This document shows, piece after piece, positions 1 through 7,836 of a stretch of 36,813 bases of DNA (position 1 is the first letter of the stretch; the number at the start of each line of letters is the position of its first letter). The translations under genes and the position numbers were made by a program. Source of the stretch: Anaerolineae bacterium (GTDB taxonomy: Bacteria > Chloroflexota > Anaerolineae > S016-19). Below the pieces are notes generated by a model. That model saw only the letters and a list, made by a program, of their open reading frames with translations. It made no database searches and had not been told where the DNA came from. The DNA is taken from the NCBI GenBank assembly GCA_027016315.1, contig JALWAP010000084.1, positions 1-36,813 of the forward strand. Direction: 5' to 3'.

Positions 1-2043
1 GTCGCTGGCGGCAAGGTAAGCGGCGTTGACCAGGACGTTCCGGATGTTGCCGCCCGAAAGTTTGAATCGCCTCGCCAGCATCTCCAGGTCGATCTCCTCG
101 TCACGTGGAACTTTCGGTGGAAAAAGCATGCGCCAGATGCGCAGCCTCCCTTCTTCGTCAGGGAACGGGAAGTCCACGACGAAATGTAGCCGTCTTGTGA
201 AAGCCTCGTCCAGGTTCGCCCGGAGGTTCGTGGCGAGTATGGCGACGCCGTCGTACATCTCCATGCGCTGCAAAAGGTAGCTGATTTCGATGTTGGCGTA
301 GCGATCGTGGGAATCCCGAACCTCGGAGCGTTTGCCGAAGAGTGCATCAGCCTCGTCGAAGAAAAGGACGGCGTTGCTGGTCTGCGCTTCGGTGAAAATC
401 CGCTCGAGGTTCTTCTCCGTTTCGCCAACGTACTTGCTGACCACGGTGGAGAGGTCGATTTTGTACAGATCGAGCTTCAACTCGTTGGCGATGACTTCCG
501 CCGCCATGGTCTTACCGGTGCCGGAAGGCCCGGCGAAGAGCGCAGTCACCCCTGCGCTGGATGCCAGCTTCTTCCCTACCTCCCATTTCTCCAGCACGAT
601 AGGGCGCCCTCGGACCATGTTCACGATCTCCCGTAGCAGCGACATCTGATCATCTGGTAGGACGAGGTCGTCCCAGATGTAGCGTGGAGAAATCTTGCGT
701 GCCATGCCGGAGAGGAGTGGGTTGGAATGCACCCTGGCTGCCTCGAAAAGGTCGGATTCCTGAACTTCCGTGCCGCGCTGCGCCGCGATGTCCCTGGCGG
801 CTGCCACTGCATCTCGAATCTGGCCCGTCGTCAGTGCAAATTGCCCGGCCAGCGCCGAGACGTCGATCCGCTCGTCCCCCAGATACCGGCGCCAGATGGT
901 CGCTCGCTGGACGTACCCCGGCACAGGGAACTCGAACCAGATCAGGTTTCGATCGCGCTCCACGTCGCCGGGACGCCACGAAGACCTGCCGCCGAGGATT
1001 ATCAGTTCCGGGTACGAAAGGACCTCTCGGAGCAACTCAGGGGCGGGCGACCCATCGGCAAGGCACGCATCCCAGCCGTAGAGGAACGGGATCGCGCCGT
1101 TGAGGCGAGCGTCCCGCAGCGCCAGCCGAACCGCATCCAGTGGCGGGGTTCCCTTTTCCACTACCGCGCCGACGTCCACGGTCAGGATGACCCTGCCGCG
1201 GGCTTTCGCGGCGAAATGCGCGGCCGCCATCTGCGCAGTCCGGTCCGGACCGTGGAAAACGAGCACCGGCATGGGCGAGCTCGATGCTACCCTCTTGAGG
1301 GCGGCGGATACCTCGGTCGGGAGCATCCAGGGCGCCTCTTTGTCGCTGGGCAGGGAGAGCCTGGCACTGGAGCCGAGGGCGGCATGAGGGCGGTAGGTTC
1401 CCATGAGCCACAGGACGACGGTATCATCCACGCGAAGGGATCGCCTCAAAAGTGGCGGATGGCTGGAATCGCGCGGACTGACCGGCTCCACCAAGTGGTT
1501 TCTGAAAAGCGGAGCTTCCGGCGCGAACCTGGGGAGCAACGCCAGGCGATCGGAGCCGGGCGGCGAGAGCAGGCTGAGCACCAGGTTCACGGTTGGCAGC
1601 TTCTGCGTGACGTCGTCCTGCAGGTAGCCGTAGAGCTTTTCGTAGCGCAAATCGAGCGAAGGGGCCAGGCAGATCAGGAACGCGTCGAGGTCGAATCTGT
1701 CCAGCCCGAACACGTGCGCCAGGTGCAGCAACCGCAGCGGGACATTGCGCTGTTCGGCTTCTTCTATCAGAGATCGTGCGCGTTGGGATGCCCGGGCCAG
1801 CTCGTCGGCAAAAGATCGCTCCTCTTCCGCGCTTAGCGTTACGGTGTCCCCCCAGCTCCCGGCAAAAGGCCGTTCGAGCAAAGCGTTGGCTTCCTGGTCG
1901 GAGACGTACAGGCCGCGGAAAGCATCGCTTTGATCCTGCCCCGCCGCCTGCCACCGACGGACGGCGCGTCTGAGCAGAACGTCGATGCGGGCCAGCTCTG
2001 CCTGAATGTGTCGAAGGTTCAGGTCTGACTTGGTGGAGTTCAT
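1..2043 (-). CDS. AAA+ ATPase, eCIS (Afp15/Pvc15)-type, C-terminus cut by window edge
   Basis: The frame is open for 681 codons from ATG at 2043 to base 1, checked codon by codon, and has no stop inside the window. The start is preceded by a strong AAGGAGGTG Shine-Dalgarno. The C-terminal half is a canonical AAA+ module: Walker A GPSGTGKT at about residues 505-512, Walker B FFDEAD with D563/E564, then a sensor and Arg-finger region (FTRRLHF). An earlier module at about residues 255-420 has the AAA-like fold pattern, but its P-loop is degenerate (HGPDRTAQM). The N-terminal region (FRGLYVSDQEANALL) resembles the long N-terminus of ATPases encoded with extracellular contractile injection systems, where they support particle assembly. 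That family is about 700 residues long, so little is missing. A housekeeping or other two-module AAA+ protein remains possible because no tail, sheath or baseplate gene is visible here. Confidence 0.8.
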   Translation of the reverse strand, partial: MNSTKSDLNLRHIQAELARIDVLLRRAVRRWQAAGQDQSDAFRGLYVSDQEANALLERPFAGSWGDTVTLSAEEERSFADELARASQRARSLIEEAEQRNVPLRLLHLAHVFGLDRFDLDAFLICLAPSLDLRYEKLYGYLQDDVTQKLPTVNLVLSLLSPPGSDRLALLPRFAPEAPLFRNHLVEPVSPRDSSHPPLLRRSLRVDDTVVLWLMGTYRPHAALGSSARLSLPSDKEAPWMLPTEVSAALKRVASSSPMPVLVFHGPDRTAQMAAAHFAAKARGRVILTVDVGAVVEKGTPPLDAVRLALRDARLNGAIPFLYGWDACLADGSPAPELLREVLSYPELIILGGRSSWRPGDVERDRNLIWFEFPVPGYVQRATIWRRYLGDERIDVSALAGQFALTTGQIRDAVAAARDIAAQRGTEVQESDLFEAARVHSNPLLSGMARKISPRYIWDDLVLPDDQMSLLREIVNMVRGRPIVLEKWEVGKKLASSAGVTALFAGPSGTGKTMAAEVIANELKLDLYKIDLSTVVSKYVGETEKNLERIFTEAQTSNAVLFFDEADALFGKRSEVRDSHDRYANIEISYLLQRMEMYDGVAILATNLRANLDEAFTRRLHFVVDFPFPDEEGRLRIWRMLFPPKVPRDEEIDLEMLARRFKLSGGNIRNVLVNAAYLAASD

Positions 2044-2218
2044 GGGCCCACCTCCTTGAAACAAAGACCTGAGGGCAACGAAGTGGAAAACGTGAGCAGA
2101 GGCCAAATCTTGGGGGGATCGAAGATCGTGCGCTCTCTAAACTGTTCGAAAACGGACGGGGTTGGCGGCGAGCTGTCCGATCGCTTCAGTTCACAGCCGA
2201 GGCGCTGCTTCCAGGACT

Positions 2219-2270
2219 CCATCTGTGGCCAGAGAAATTCCTTCGGGAAAAGGTGAAGACACACAGATGG
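2219..2270 (-). repeat. Inverted repeat with nested hairpin in the ATPase leader
   Basis: CCATCTGTG (2219-2227) and CACAGATGG (2262-2270) form a perfect 9-bp outer stem. Inside it TTCC-TTCG-GGAA can form a small hairpin. A second palindromic element, CCTTC-GGGC-GAAGG, lies nearby at about 2399-2412. These sit in the predicted untranslated leader of the ATPase mRNA. Confidence 0.5.
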
Positions 2271-2560
2271 ACGTCCTCCCAGAGGTGCAGCAAAGCTACG
2301 GCCAGCGCCACCAAATCCGTGCCTGCCTGATCGTGGATGCAAAGCGTACGAACTGATTGTCACCTTCGTCCAAGGCACACTTGCTCTCGGCAGCGAACCT
2401 TCGGGCGAAGGAACTTCAGAACCGAAATTCACTTCACAACCCCTTCCGTACCTGCATTGAGCCTCTGGCTCTGTGACAACACTGTCGGCATGGAAGGCAA
2501 TCTGTAAAAGGGCTACAGAGAACCGAGCCTACATTGTTGGGAGCCCATCAACCATTTTCA

Positions 2561-2590
2561 ATGATACCAAATAAACTCTCTTCTTGTCAA
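2561..2590 (-). promoter_or_regulatory. Candidate sigma70 promoter for the AAA+ ATPase gene
   Basis: Reading the minus strand, -35 TTGACA (2590-2585), an 18-bp spacer and -10 TATCAT (2566-2561). The predicted start near 2554 leaves a leader of about 510 nt before the ATPase ATG. Inferred from consensus only. Confidence 0.55.
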
Positions 2591-2757
2591 ACTTCGCATT
2601 TTTGATAATCGCTATACGAGTCAAATCAGCGTGCAAAAACTCCTTCAGCCCGGTTCAAGGGAACACGGCACACTTTAGGCTTATCCGTTACAGTGCCACG
2701 GTTTGATGTGAAGCTTCTTGGCTCGTGTGTGGAAGCTCCTGGATCGTCAGAGAGCTT

Positions 2758-3858
2758 TCACCAGTGGATCACGACGAGCGTCCCTTTCGGCGCCCAGTTG
2801 TAGAGCCAGTGTGCATCGGGTATCGTCATGTTTATGCACCCGTGGCTCATGGGATGCCCAAAGTTGTGGTGCCAGTAGGTTCCGTGAATTGCGTAACCGT
2901 CGTAGAAATACATCACCCACGGTACATTGGGCAAATTGTACCCCGGTCCTACCATTCGCTGAGATCGAAGTTTCAGGTAAATCCTGAACCTGCCGATCAC
3001 CGTTGGGTGCGACGGAACGCCGGAGCTGATTAGGACGGAGAGCACCGGTTTGTTGCCTTCGTAAGCGATAAGCCGCTGGTGCGAAAGGCTGATGTCTATC
3101 CACTTGGTAGCCGAGGAAGGCGATGGGGTAGGCGTCGGAGGGCGCGGGGTGGCCGTGGCAGACGGAGTATGCGTAGGCGCAGGAGTCGCCGTAACGTGAG
3201 GAGTCTGCGTTGGCGCAGGAGTATTAGTTGGGTGAGGAGTAGGGGTCGGCGTTGGGGTTCCCCAAACCGGAACTTTCAGCAACTGTCCCACGAAAATAAG
3301 ATTCGGAGAGGCCAGGTGGTTGAGGCTCACCAGCTTCCAGATGCTCGTGTGGTAGCGTGCTGCTATCAGGTAGAGGGTGTCGCCCCGTTTGACCCGATAG
3401 GTGCCGATGGCCGGTTTAGCGCCGTTGTGCCCGTTTCCGGGTATCAGCAGAACCTGCCCCACCCAGAGGAGGTTTGGGTTCCTTATACCGTTCAGTTGGA
3501 TCAGATCATAGACGGAGACGTTGAACTTCGCGGCTATGGTGGTCAGCGTGTCTCCAAAGTGGACGACGTATTTCTGCCCTGCGGAAGGTTTGGGTGTGCT
3601 GCCAGGAATGACCAGACGTTGACCGGCGTAGATGAAGTTCGGGTTCCGAAGGTGGTTTGCCCGGATGAGAGCGGTTACCGTGACCCCGTACTTCGCGGCA
3701 ATGCTGCTCAGCGTCTCCCCCCACCGGACCACGTGTACGGTTCCGGAAAATGTGTTGGCAGCAGAAGCACCGGCTGGCACACCAGAGACCGTTAATGAGA
3801 TCAAGAGCAACGCCAGCAGGGCGATGTACTTTGCTTTACCAAACTGGTTCTTCTTCAT
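2758..3858 (-). CDS. Secreted triple-LysM L,D-transpeptidase (YkuD domain)
   Basis: The 366-residue protein begins at ATG 3858, chosen because AAGGAGAG lies just upstream and a signal peptide follows (KK..., hydrophobic core at residues 10-25, ASA cleavage site near 33). A longer in-frame start at 3963 sits on the predicted transcription start, so it is unlikely. Three LysM peptidoglycan-binding repeats occupy residues 41-85, 96-140 and 153-197. A Thr/Pro-rich linker follows at about 201-250, then a YkuD catalytic domain at 252-366. H325, H339 and nucleophile C341 are present in HGTYWH and SHGCINM. The enzyme should cross-link peptidoglycan (3-3 bonds) or attach ligands to it outside the membrane. 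The motif has Asn where Arg is more usual after SHGC-I, a known variant. It stands alone, with its own promoter. Confidence 0.93.
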   Translation of the reverse strand: MKKNQFGKAKYIALLALLLISLTVSGVPAGASAANTFSGTVHVVRWGETLSSIAAKYGVTVTALIRANHLRNPNFIYAGQRLVIPGSTPKPSAGQKYVVHFGDTLTTIAAKFNVSVYDLIQLNGIRNPNLLWVGQVLLIPGNGHNGAKPAIGTYRVKRGDTLYLIAARYHTSIWKLVSLNHLASPNLIFVGQLLKVPVWGTPTPTPTPHPTNTPAPTQTPHVTATPAPTHTPSATATPRPPTPTPSPSSATKWIDISLSHQRLIAYEGNKPVLSVLISSGVPSHPTVIGRFRIYLKLRSQRMVGPGYNLPNVPWVMYFYDGYAIHGTYWHHNFGHPMSHGCINMTIPDAHWLYNWAPKGTLVVIHW

Positions 3859-3970
3859 GGTACTCTCCTTGAAAAGCTGCTGAAAGTTCCGCTTTAGAAC
3901 GTCGCAAAACACAATCCCCTTCCCCAACGGAACCAAAGACTTGCTTCGGTTATCCCATTCCACGACTCAC

Positions 3971-3999
3971 ATTATAGCATCACTTTTCGAGGGAGACAA
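3971..3999 (-). promoter_or_regulatory. Strong promoter of the LysM L,D-transpeptidase gene
   Basis: On the minus strand -35 TTGTCT (3999-3994), 17-bp spacer, -10 TATAAT (3976-3971), with an extended -10 TG one base upstream of the hexamer. The predicted start near 3964 gives a leader of about 105 nt. Confidence 0.75.
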
Positions 4000-4202
4000 A
4001 ATCCAGCGACTACCAGACTTTGCAAATACACGTTAGCCGTCCCACGCGGCCATATCTGAGCCGAAATGAATAAATACATCAACTCATTTTAACAAGCTGA
4101 AGGGCGATGAATCCGTTTCTGTCCACACACGTTCCTGAATACCTCCAGGTTAACACCAAAGCTTACTCTATAAGAAGCGTCTGTGGTAAAATGTGGATTC
4201 AA

Positions 4203-4242
4203 GGCCGGAGGTGGTCCAAGCCCGGCCACGAAAGCCGGTTTT
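4203..4242 (+). promoter_or_regulatory. Attenuator-like leader upstream of the DUF2723 gene
   Basis: GGCCGG (4203-4208) can pair with CCGGCC (4222-4227). The same CCGGC can instead pair with GCCGG (about 4234-4238), which is followed by TTTT. Such mutually exclusive stems resemble an antiterminator/terminator pair. The stems are short (5-6 bp), so this is tentative. Confidence 0.3.
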
Positions 4243-4274
4243 GACGACAATGGCGGCAATCGGATAATCTTCGC

Positions 4275-7091
4275 ATGGCTAAAATCCATAAACTATCGAT
4301 CCGTGAGATGGCGTCAGGGTTGCGTCGTTTGGGGTCTACCCCGACCGGCACGGCTATTGCCATGGGCTCGATAGCCTTTCTCCTGTACCTCCGCACCCTT
4401 GCTCCGGACGTTTTCGTCTCCGATTTCGCCGAGTTCCAGTACCTTCCATATCGGCTTGGGCTCGCCCACCCAAACGGATTCCCTTTTTACATGCTCCTTG
4501 GATGGGTGTGGTCTCATGTGATTCCTCACGGGAATGTGGCATGGCGCATGAACCTGCTTTCGGCCGTTGGAGGGGCGCTGGCAGTGGGGGCTACCGCCGG
4601 GTTCGCACACGATCTCGGCCGGAACAGGTGGGTCGGTGTGTTCTCCGGAGGTCTGGTCGCGCTGACCCCCACTTTCTGGGGCTACAGTCTGGTCGCGGAG
4701 CGTTACACGCTGAACCTCTTCCTCCTGGTGTGCTCGTTGTGGCTCGTGCGACGGGCTGGAGATCCTTTGGAGAAGCAGCGTTCCAGGCTGCTGGTTCTCG
4801 CGGCTTTCATGCTTGGGTCGGGGTTCGCCACGCATCCCAGCGATACGCTGTTCGTGCCATTCTGGGCAGTGTACGCACTCCTGAAAGTGAAAGGCCTGTA
4901 TCGAAGGCCGAAGCTGTGGGTGATCATGGCCGCTGCCTGGGCCTTGCCGCTTTTGTTCTTCCTCTACGTGCCGTGGAGATGGAGCCATTACTCCGCCTAC
5001 CAGCTCGTGCCTGGAATCGGGAGGTCGGAAGCCGTGTACCGGGGGCTGGTTCACGTCTGGTACACGCCCGGGACGAGCTGGCAGAAAGTTCGGGATTACG
5101 TTTTGGGGCTGAGGGGAGCTGCATTCGGTTTCGCCGAGGGCGGTTGGCGATACGCTTTGAAAAACTTGAAATGGCTGAGTCCATCGTGGCAGAACGAAAT
5201 TCCCATCGCGCTGGCGATTGTCGGTTTTCTCGGGCTCGCGCGCCTGGTTTTCTACGACGTCTCTCTGGCGAGCCTGATGGTAGGGTTTGCCGTTTTCCTC
5301 ACTTTGATGGTGGCGTACATCCGGCAGGGGAAGAACGATGCTTACCTCTTGCCTGCTTTCTGGGTCGTGTTGTTCTCTGCCGGTTTTTCCATCGATTGGC
5401 TCGTTGCGCTGCCGAAAACGAAGCGCCTGGAGCGGGTCGAGAGATACGTTTCTGCGTTCCTCGTGATCGCGTCTCTGCTTTACATTGCCGCTTCACGGTA
5501 CGCGGCGAGGGACATGAGCCGACGCTCGGACATCCGACGGTGGTGGCTGGAAACCCTTGACGTGCCTATGGAGAAGGACGCGGCCTTGCTTGGGCACTGG
5601 AGCGATCTGACTGCATTCTGGTATCTGCAGGAAATCGACGATGTGCGCCCGGGGGTGCTTGGACTCTTTCCGCCGGACGAGAGGGACGTGATTGATCCGT
5701 GGGTGAAAGCAGGCAGGCCGCTTTATCTGGCTGCTCCAACCCACGGTTGGGCCAGGAACCTTGGACGGGACTACAGATTGGTCCCGTGGGGAAGGCTAGT
5801 GCGCATCCTGCCCAAAGACACTCGCTTCGAACTCCCATTTTCCGATGGCCGGCGGCATCGGACGAACGGCCTTTCCCTGGCGGTGGTCGAGTATCCCAGG
5901 AAGATACTGCCGGAAACCCCTCGGTCTATCGTGGTCAGGTGGAAGGCGGAAAGAGACCTGCCAAAAGATCTGTTCCTCGGGCTCCGGCTCGAGCCGCCGC
6001 ATGGAGAGTACATCGGGGTCAACGCTCCTTTGGTGATAGCGTGGTTGCCGGGGCAGGTGGTGCGCGCCGGAACAGAGGGGTTCTCCATCGTTCCGGTGAG
6101 GCTGCCCATTGGGGCTCCGCCGGGCAATTACCGCGCAACCCTCGGAATCTTTCACCTTCACGGAAGTTACGTAAAATCGTTTTCCGACCTCGTGATCCCT
6201 GTGGGCGAAGTGGAAGTCCTGCCCACAAAGGAGTTTCACAGAAGCCTCTTGAGTGCAGGGGAGACATCCCCGCTCGTCAAACCGAGGGTCGGTGGGCTAA
6301 CGCTCCTTGCCTACAAACTGTCTCGCCAGACTGTGCGCCCTGGGGACCCCGTGCAGATACAGTTCGTGTGGCGGGTGAACCGGAAACTCGACAAAAGAAT
6401 GGAAGTGCGGATCAGATTCTGGGGGTGGAGCGGTGGGAAGCTCACTCCGCCGGTGCCGCTGTTCCAGGGAGTAAGCCTGGACGACCTTGTTCCAGGAACC
6501 GTGGTACGGACTGTTCACGTCTTCAGGGCCCCGAAAGGCCTTGGCGACCGCACGTTCCTCGCGGAAGTGAGGATCTACGGGAATGGGAAGCGCATTCACT
6601 GGCTTCCGCTCGACCGGATGCTCCTCGGGATTGTGCACGTCAAGGACAGGCCGCACGTCTGGGCGCTAAAGGCCCAGCACGAACCGGTGCACGCCGCGTT
6701 CGACCATCTAGCCGACTTGGAAGGGTACGAGGCGCCGGAGTCGATCGAGACCGGAAATGATGTTCGGGTGCGGCTTTACTGGCACGTGACAGGTGAGACC
6801 GAAAAGTCGTACAAGGTGTTCGTACACCTGCTGGACAAGCGAGGGCGAATAGTTGCTCAGCACGACTCTCCACCAGCCAACGGCAGACTTCCGACCGACA
6901 TCTGGATCAAGGGGGAGTATGTGGAGGACGAACATGTGTTTCGTATCCCTCCCGATCTGCCTCCGGGCGCTTACATGCTGACGGTTGGACTGTACGATCC
7001 GTCTACCGGAGCCCGTCTGCCCGTTTCTTCCGAACTGCCGTCTAAGGGTAACGCCCTCGAGCTTACCACGATACACGTGGAGAGGCGGTGA
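4275..7091 (+). CDS. DUF2723 (TMEM260/PMT-like) membrane glycosyltransferase-like protein
   Basis: The 938-residue protein starts with a basic N-terminus and one hydrophobic helix, followed by the DUF2723 signature (DFAEFQYLPYRLGLAHPNGF). The acidic residues in the first loop fit a GT-C-type active site. About ten membrane segments extend to residue 410. The remaining roughly 500 residues are extracytoplasmic. They include two beta-sandwich-like regions, the last of which (YWHVTGETEKSYKVFVHLLD...) recurs in Chloroflexota envelope glycosyltransferase-like proteins. By family it probably transfers a sugar from a lipid carrier to protein or glycan outside the membrane; substrate unknown. The shine-Dalgarno at the chosen ATG is weak, and an ATG at 4308 is an alternative. 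A shorter paralogue lies at 10854-12767. It converges on lepB with a 40-bp gap. Confidence 0.85.
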   Translation: MAKIHKLSIREMASGLRRLGSTPTGTAIAMGSIAFLLYLRTLAPDVFVSDFAEFQYLPYRLGLAHPNGFPFYMLLGWVWSHVIPHGNVAWRMNLLSAVGGALAVGATAGFAHDLGRNRWVGVFSGGLVALTPTFWGYSLVAERYTLNLFLLVCSLWLVRRAGDPLEKQRSRLLVLAAFMLGSGFATHPSDTLFVPFWAVYALLKVKGLYRRPKLWVIMAAAWALPLLFFLYVPWRWSHYSAYQLVPGIGRSEAVYRGLVHVWYTPGTSWQKVRDYVLGLRGAAFGFAEGGWRYALKNLKWLSPSWQNEIPIALAIVGFLGLARLVFYDVSLASLMVGFAVFLTLMVAYIRQGKNDAYLLPAFWVVLFSAGFSIDWLVALPKTKRLERVERYVSAFLVIASLLYIAASRYAARDMSRRSDIRRWWLETLDVPMEKDAALLGHWSDLTAFWYLQEIDDVRPGVLGLFPPDERDVIDPWVKAGRPLYLAAPTHGWARNLGRDYRLVPWGRLVRILPKDTRFELPFSDGRRHRTNGLSLAVVEYPRKILPETPRSIVVRWKAERDLPKDLFLGLRLEPPHGEYIGVNAPLVIAWLPGQVVRAGTEGFSIVPVRLPIGAPPGNYRATLGIFHLHGSYVKSFSDLVIPVGEVEVLPTKEFHRSLLSAGETSPLVKPRVGGLTLLAYKLSRQTVRPGDPVQIQFVWRVNRKLDKRMEVRIRFWGWSGGKLTPPVPLFQGVSLDDLVPGTVVRTVHVFRAPKGLGDRTFLAEVRIYGNGKRIHWLPLDRMLLGIVHVKDRPHVWALKAQHEPVHAAFDHLADLEGYEAPESIETGNDVRVRLYWHVTGETEKSYKVFVHLLDKRGRIVAQHDSPPANGRLPTDIWIKGEYVEDEHVFRIPPDLPPGAYMLTVGLYDPSTGARLPVSSELPSKGNALELTTIHVERR

Positions 7092-7131
7092 TGGCAGGCT
7101 TTGGCACCTGTTAGCCTGAACGGGTGGAAGC

Positions 7132-7809
7132 TTATTTCTTCACCACGAGCCTGTAATGTGGCACGATGCCGACGTATTTCGGAGGCCAGTAGGAAAGCAG
7201 CGCCTTCCCGATTATGTACCTATCCTGCAGGGGGCCCCATTCGTGCGAGTCGCTGGAGAATGGCCGATTGTCCCCCAGGACGTAGTATTCGTGCGGCCCT
7301 AATTTCACCGGCCCGGCATTGTAATGGGCATGGTGGTATCGGAAGTTCTCCACCAGCCGATGTCCGTTGATGTACACCACGCCATTCCTGATGCTCACGG
7401 TCTCGCCCGGAAGGCCTATCACCCGTTTTATGTAGTCACGGCGAGGATTGTAAGGGTACCTGAAGACGATCACATCGCCACGCTGGGGCTTCCATTTGCA
7501 AACGTGGCGATCCACATGCCACGAAGCCAGTGCCCTTCCCTGCCAGGAGATATCGAGGTCGACGTAAAGGCCAGGACAGTACGCCCACCGGTTCACCATC
7601 AGATACTGGCCGTTGTGAAAATTCGGCTCCATGCTCTCCCCTTCTATCCGGAAGTTCTGGACGACCGACCGGATGGCAAGGAAGAGAATCGCGCTCAGCA
7701 GTATGACCTCGAGCACTTCGAACAGGAAGGAGAAAAAGCTCTCCCCAGAATCGTTCCCGAAAAGGCCCGGTTTTCGGCGTTTGTATGTGGGATCCGAAGC
7801 GTTTTCCAT
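7132..7809 (-). CDS. lepB: Signal peptidase I
   Basis: This 225-residue type I signal peptidase has one N-terminal membrane helix (about residues 32-52), the nucleophile motif GESMEPN with S59, and general base K128 in YIKRVIGLPGE. The GDNRPFSSDSHEWG box is also present. It removes signal peptides from exported proteins on the outer face of the membrane. Between the Ser and Lys boxes there is an extra loop of roughly 25 residues with CPGLYVDLD and HVCKW. I chose ATG 7809 because GGGGGT precedes it; an in-frame ATG at 7821 lacks a ribosome-binding site. It follows the Nudix-GNAT gene by 27 bp and is probably cotranscribed with it. Confidence 0.95.
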   Translation of the reverse strand: MENASDPTYKRRKPGLFGNDSGESFFSFLFEVLEVILLSAILFLAIRSVVQNFRIEGESMEPNFHNGQYLMVNRWAYCPGLYVDLDISWQGRALASWHVDRHVCKWKPQRGDVIVFRYPYNPRRDYIKRVIGLPGETVSIRNGVVYINGHRLVENFRYHHAHYNAGPVKLGPHEYYVLGDNRPFSSDSHEWGPLQDRYIIGKALLSYWPPKYVGIVPHYRLVVKK

Positions 7810-7836
7810 GTTTACCCCCATTCGATGGGATTGCTG

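Larger units (their letters stand above)
2044..2757. other. 714-bp intergenic region with structured leader, no convincing gene
   Basis: This stretch lies between the ATPase start and the L,D-transpeptidase stop. On the minus strand a 130-codon frame (GTG at 2432, TGA at 2040) ends in an ATGA overlap with the ATPase start. Its Ser/Pro-rich, low-complexity composition does not look like a folded protein. The adjacent frame holds a more protein-like fragment around 2400-2300, but it is interrupted by stops. Both the half nearest the ATPase and the inverted repeats suggest a structured transcript or a decayed gene. The part from about 2590 to 2757 is AT-richer and shows only the ATPase promoter. 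Confidence 0.4.
3859..4274. other. Divergent intergenic region
   Basis: It separates the minus-strand L,D-transpeptidase from the plus-strand DUF2723 gene. It holds the transpeptidase promoter, a weaker plus-strand promoter candidate (TTACTC, 18 bp, TAAAAT at 4187-4192) and a GC-rich leader hairpin region at 4203-4242. No coding frame is convincing. Confidence 0.5.

Noticed and set aside
727-1836. 369-codon plus-strand frame opposite the AAA+ ATPase
   Set aside because: The minus-strand frame is open over the whole stretch and carries Walker motifs; the plus frame is Arg/Gly/Glu-rich with no domain.
2040-2432. 130-codon minus-strand frame just before the ATPase with ATGA overlap
   Set aside because: GTG start without a good ribosome-binding site and a Ser/Pro-rich composition; kept only as part of the leader description.
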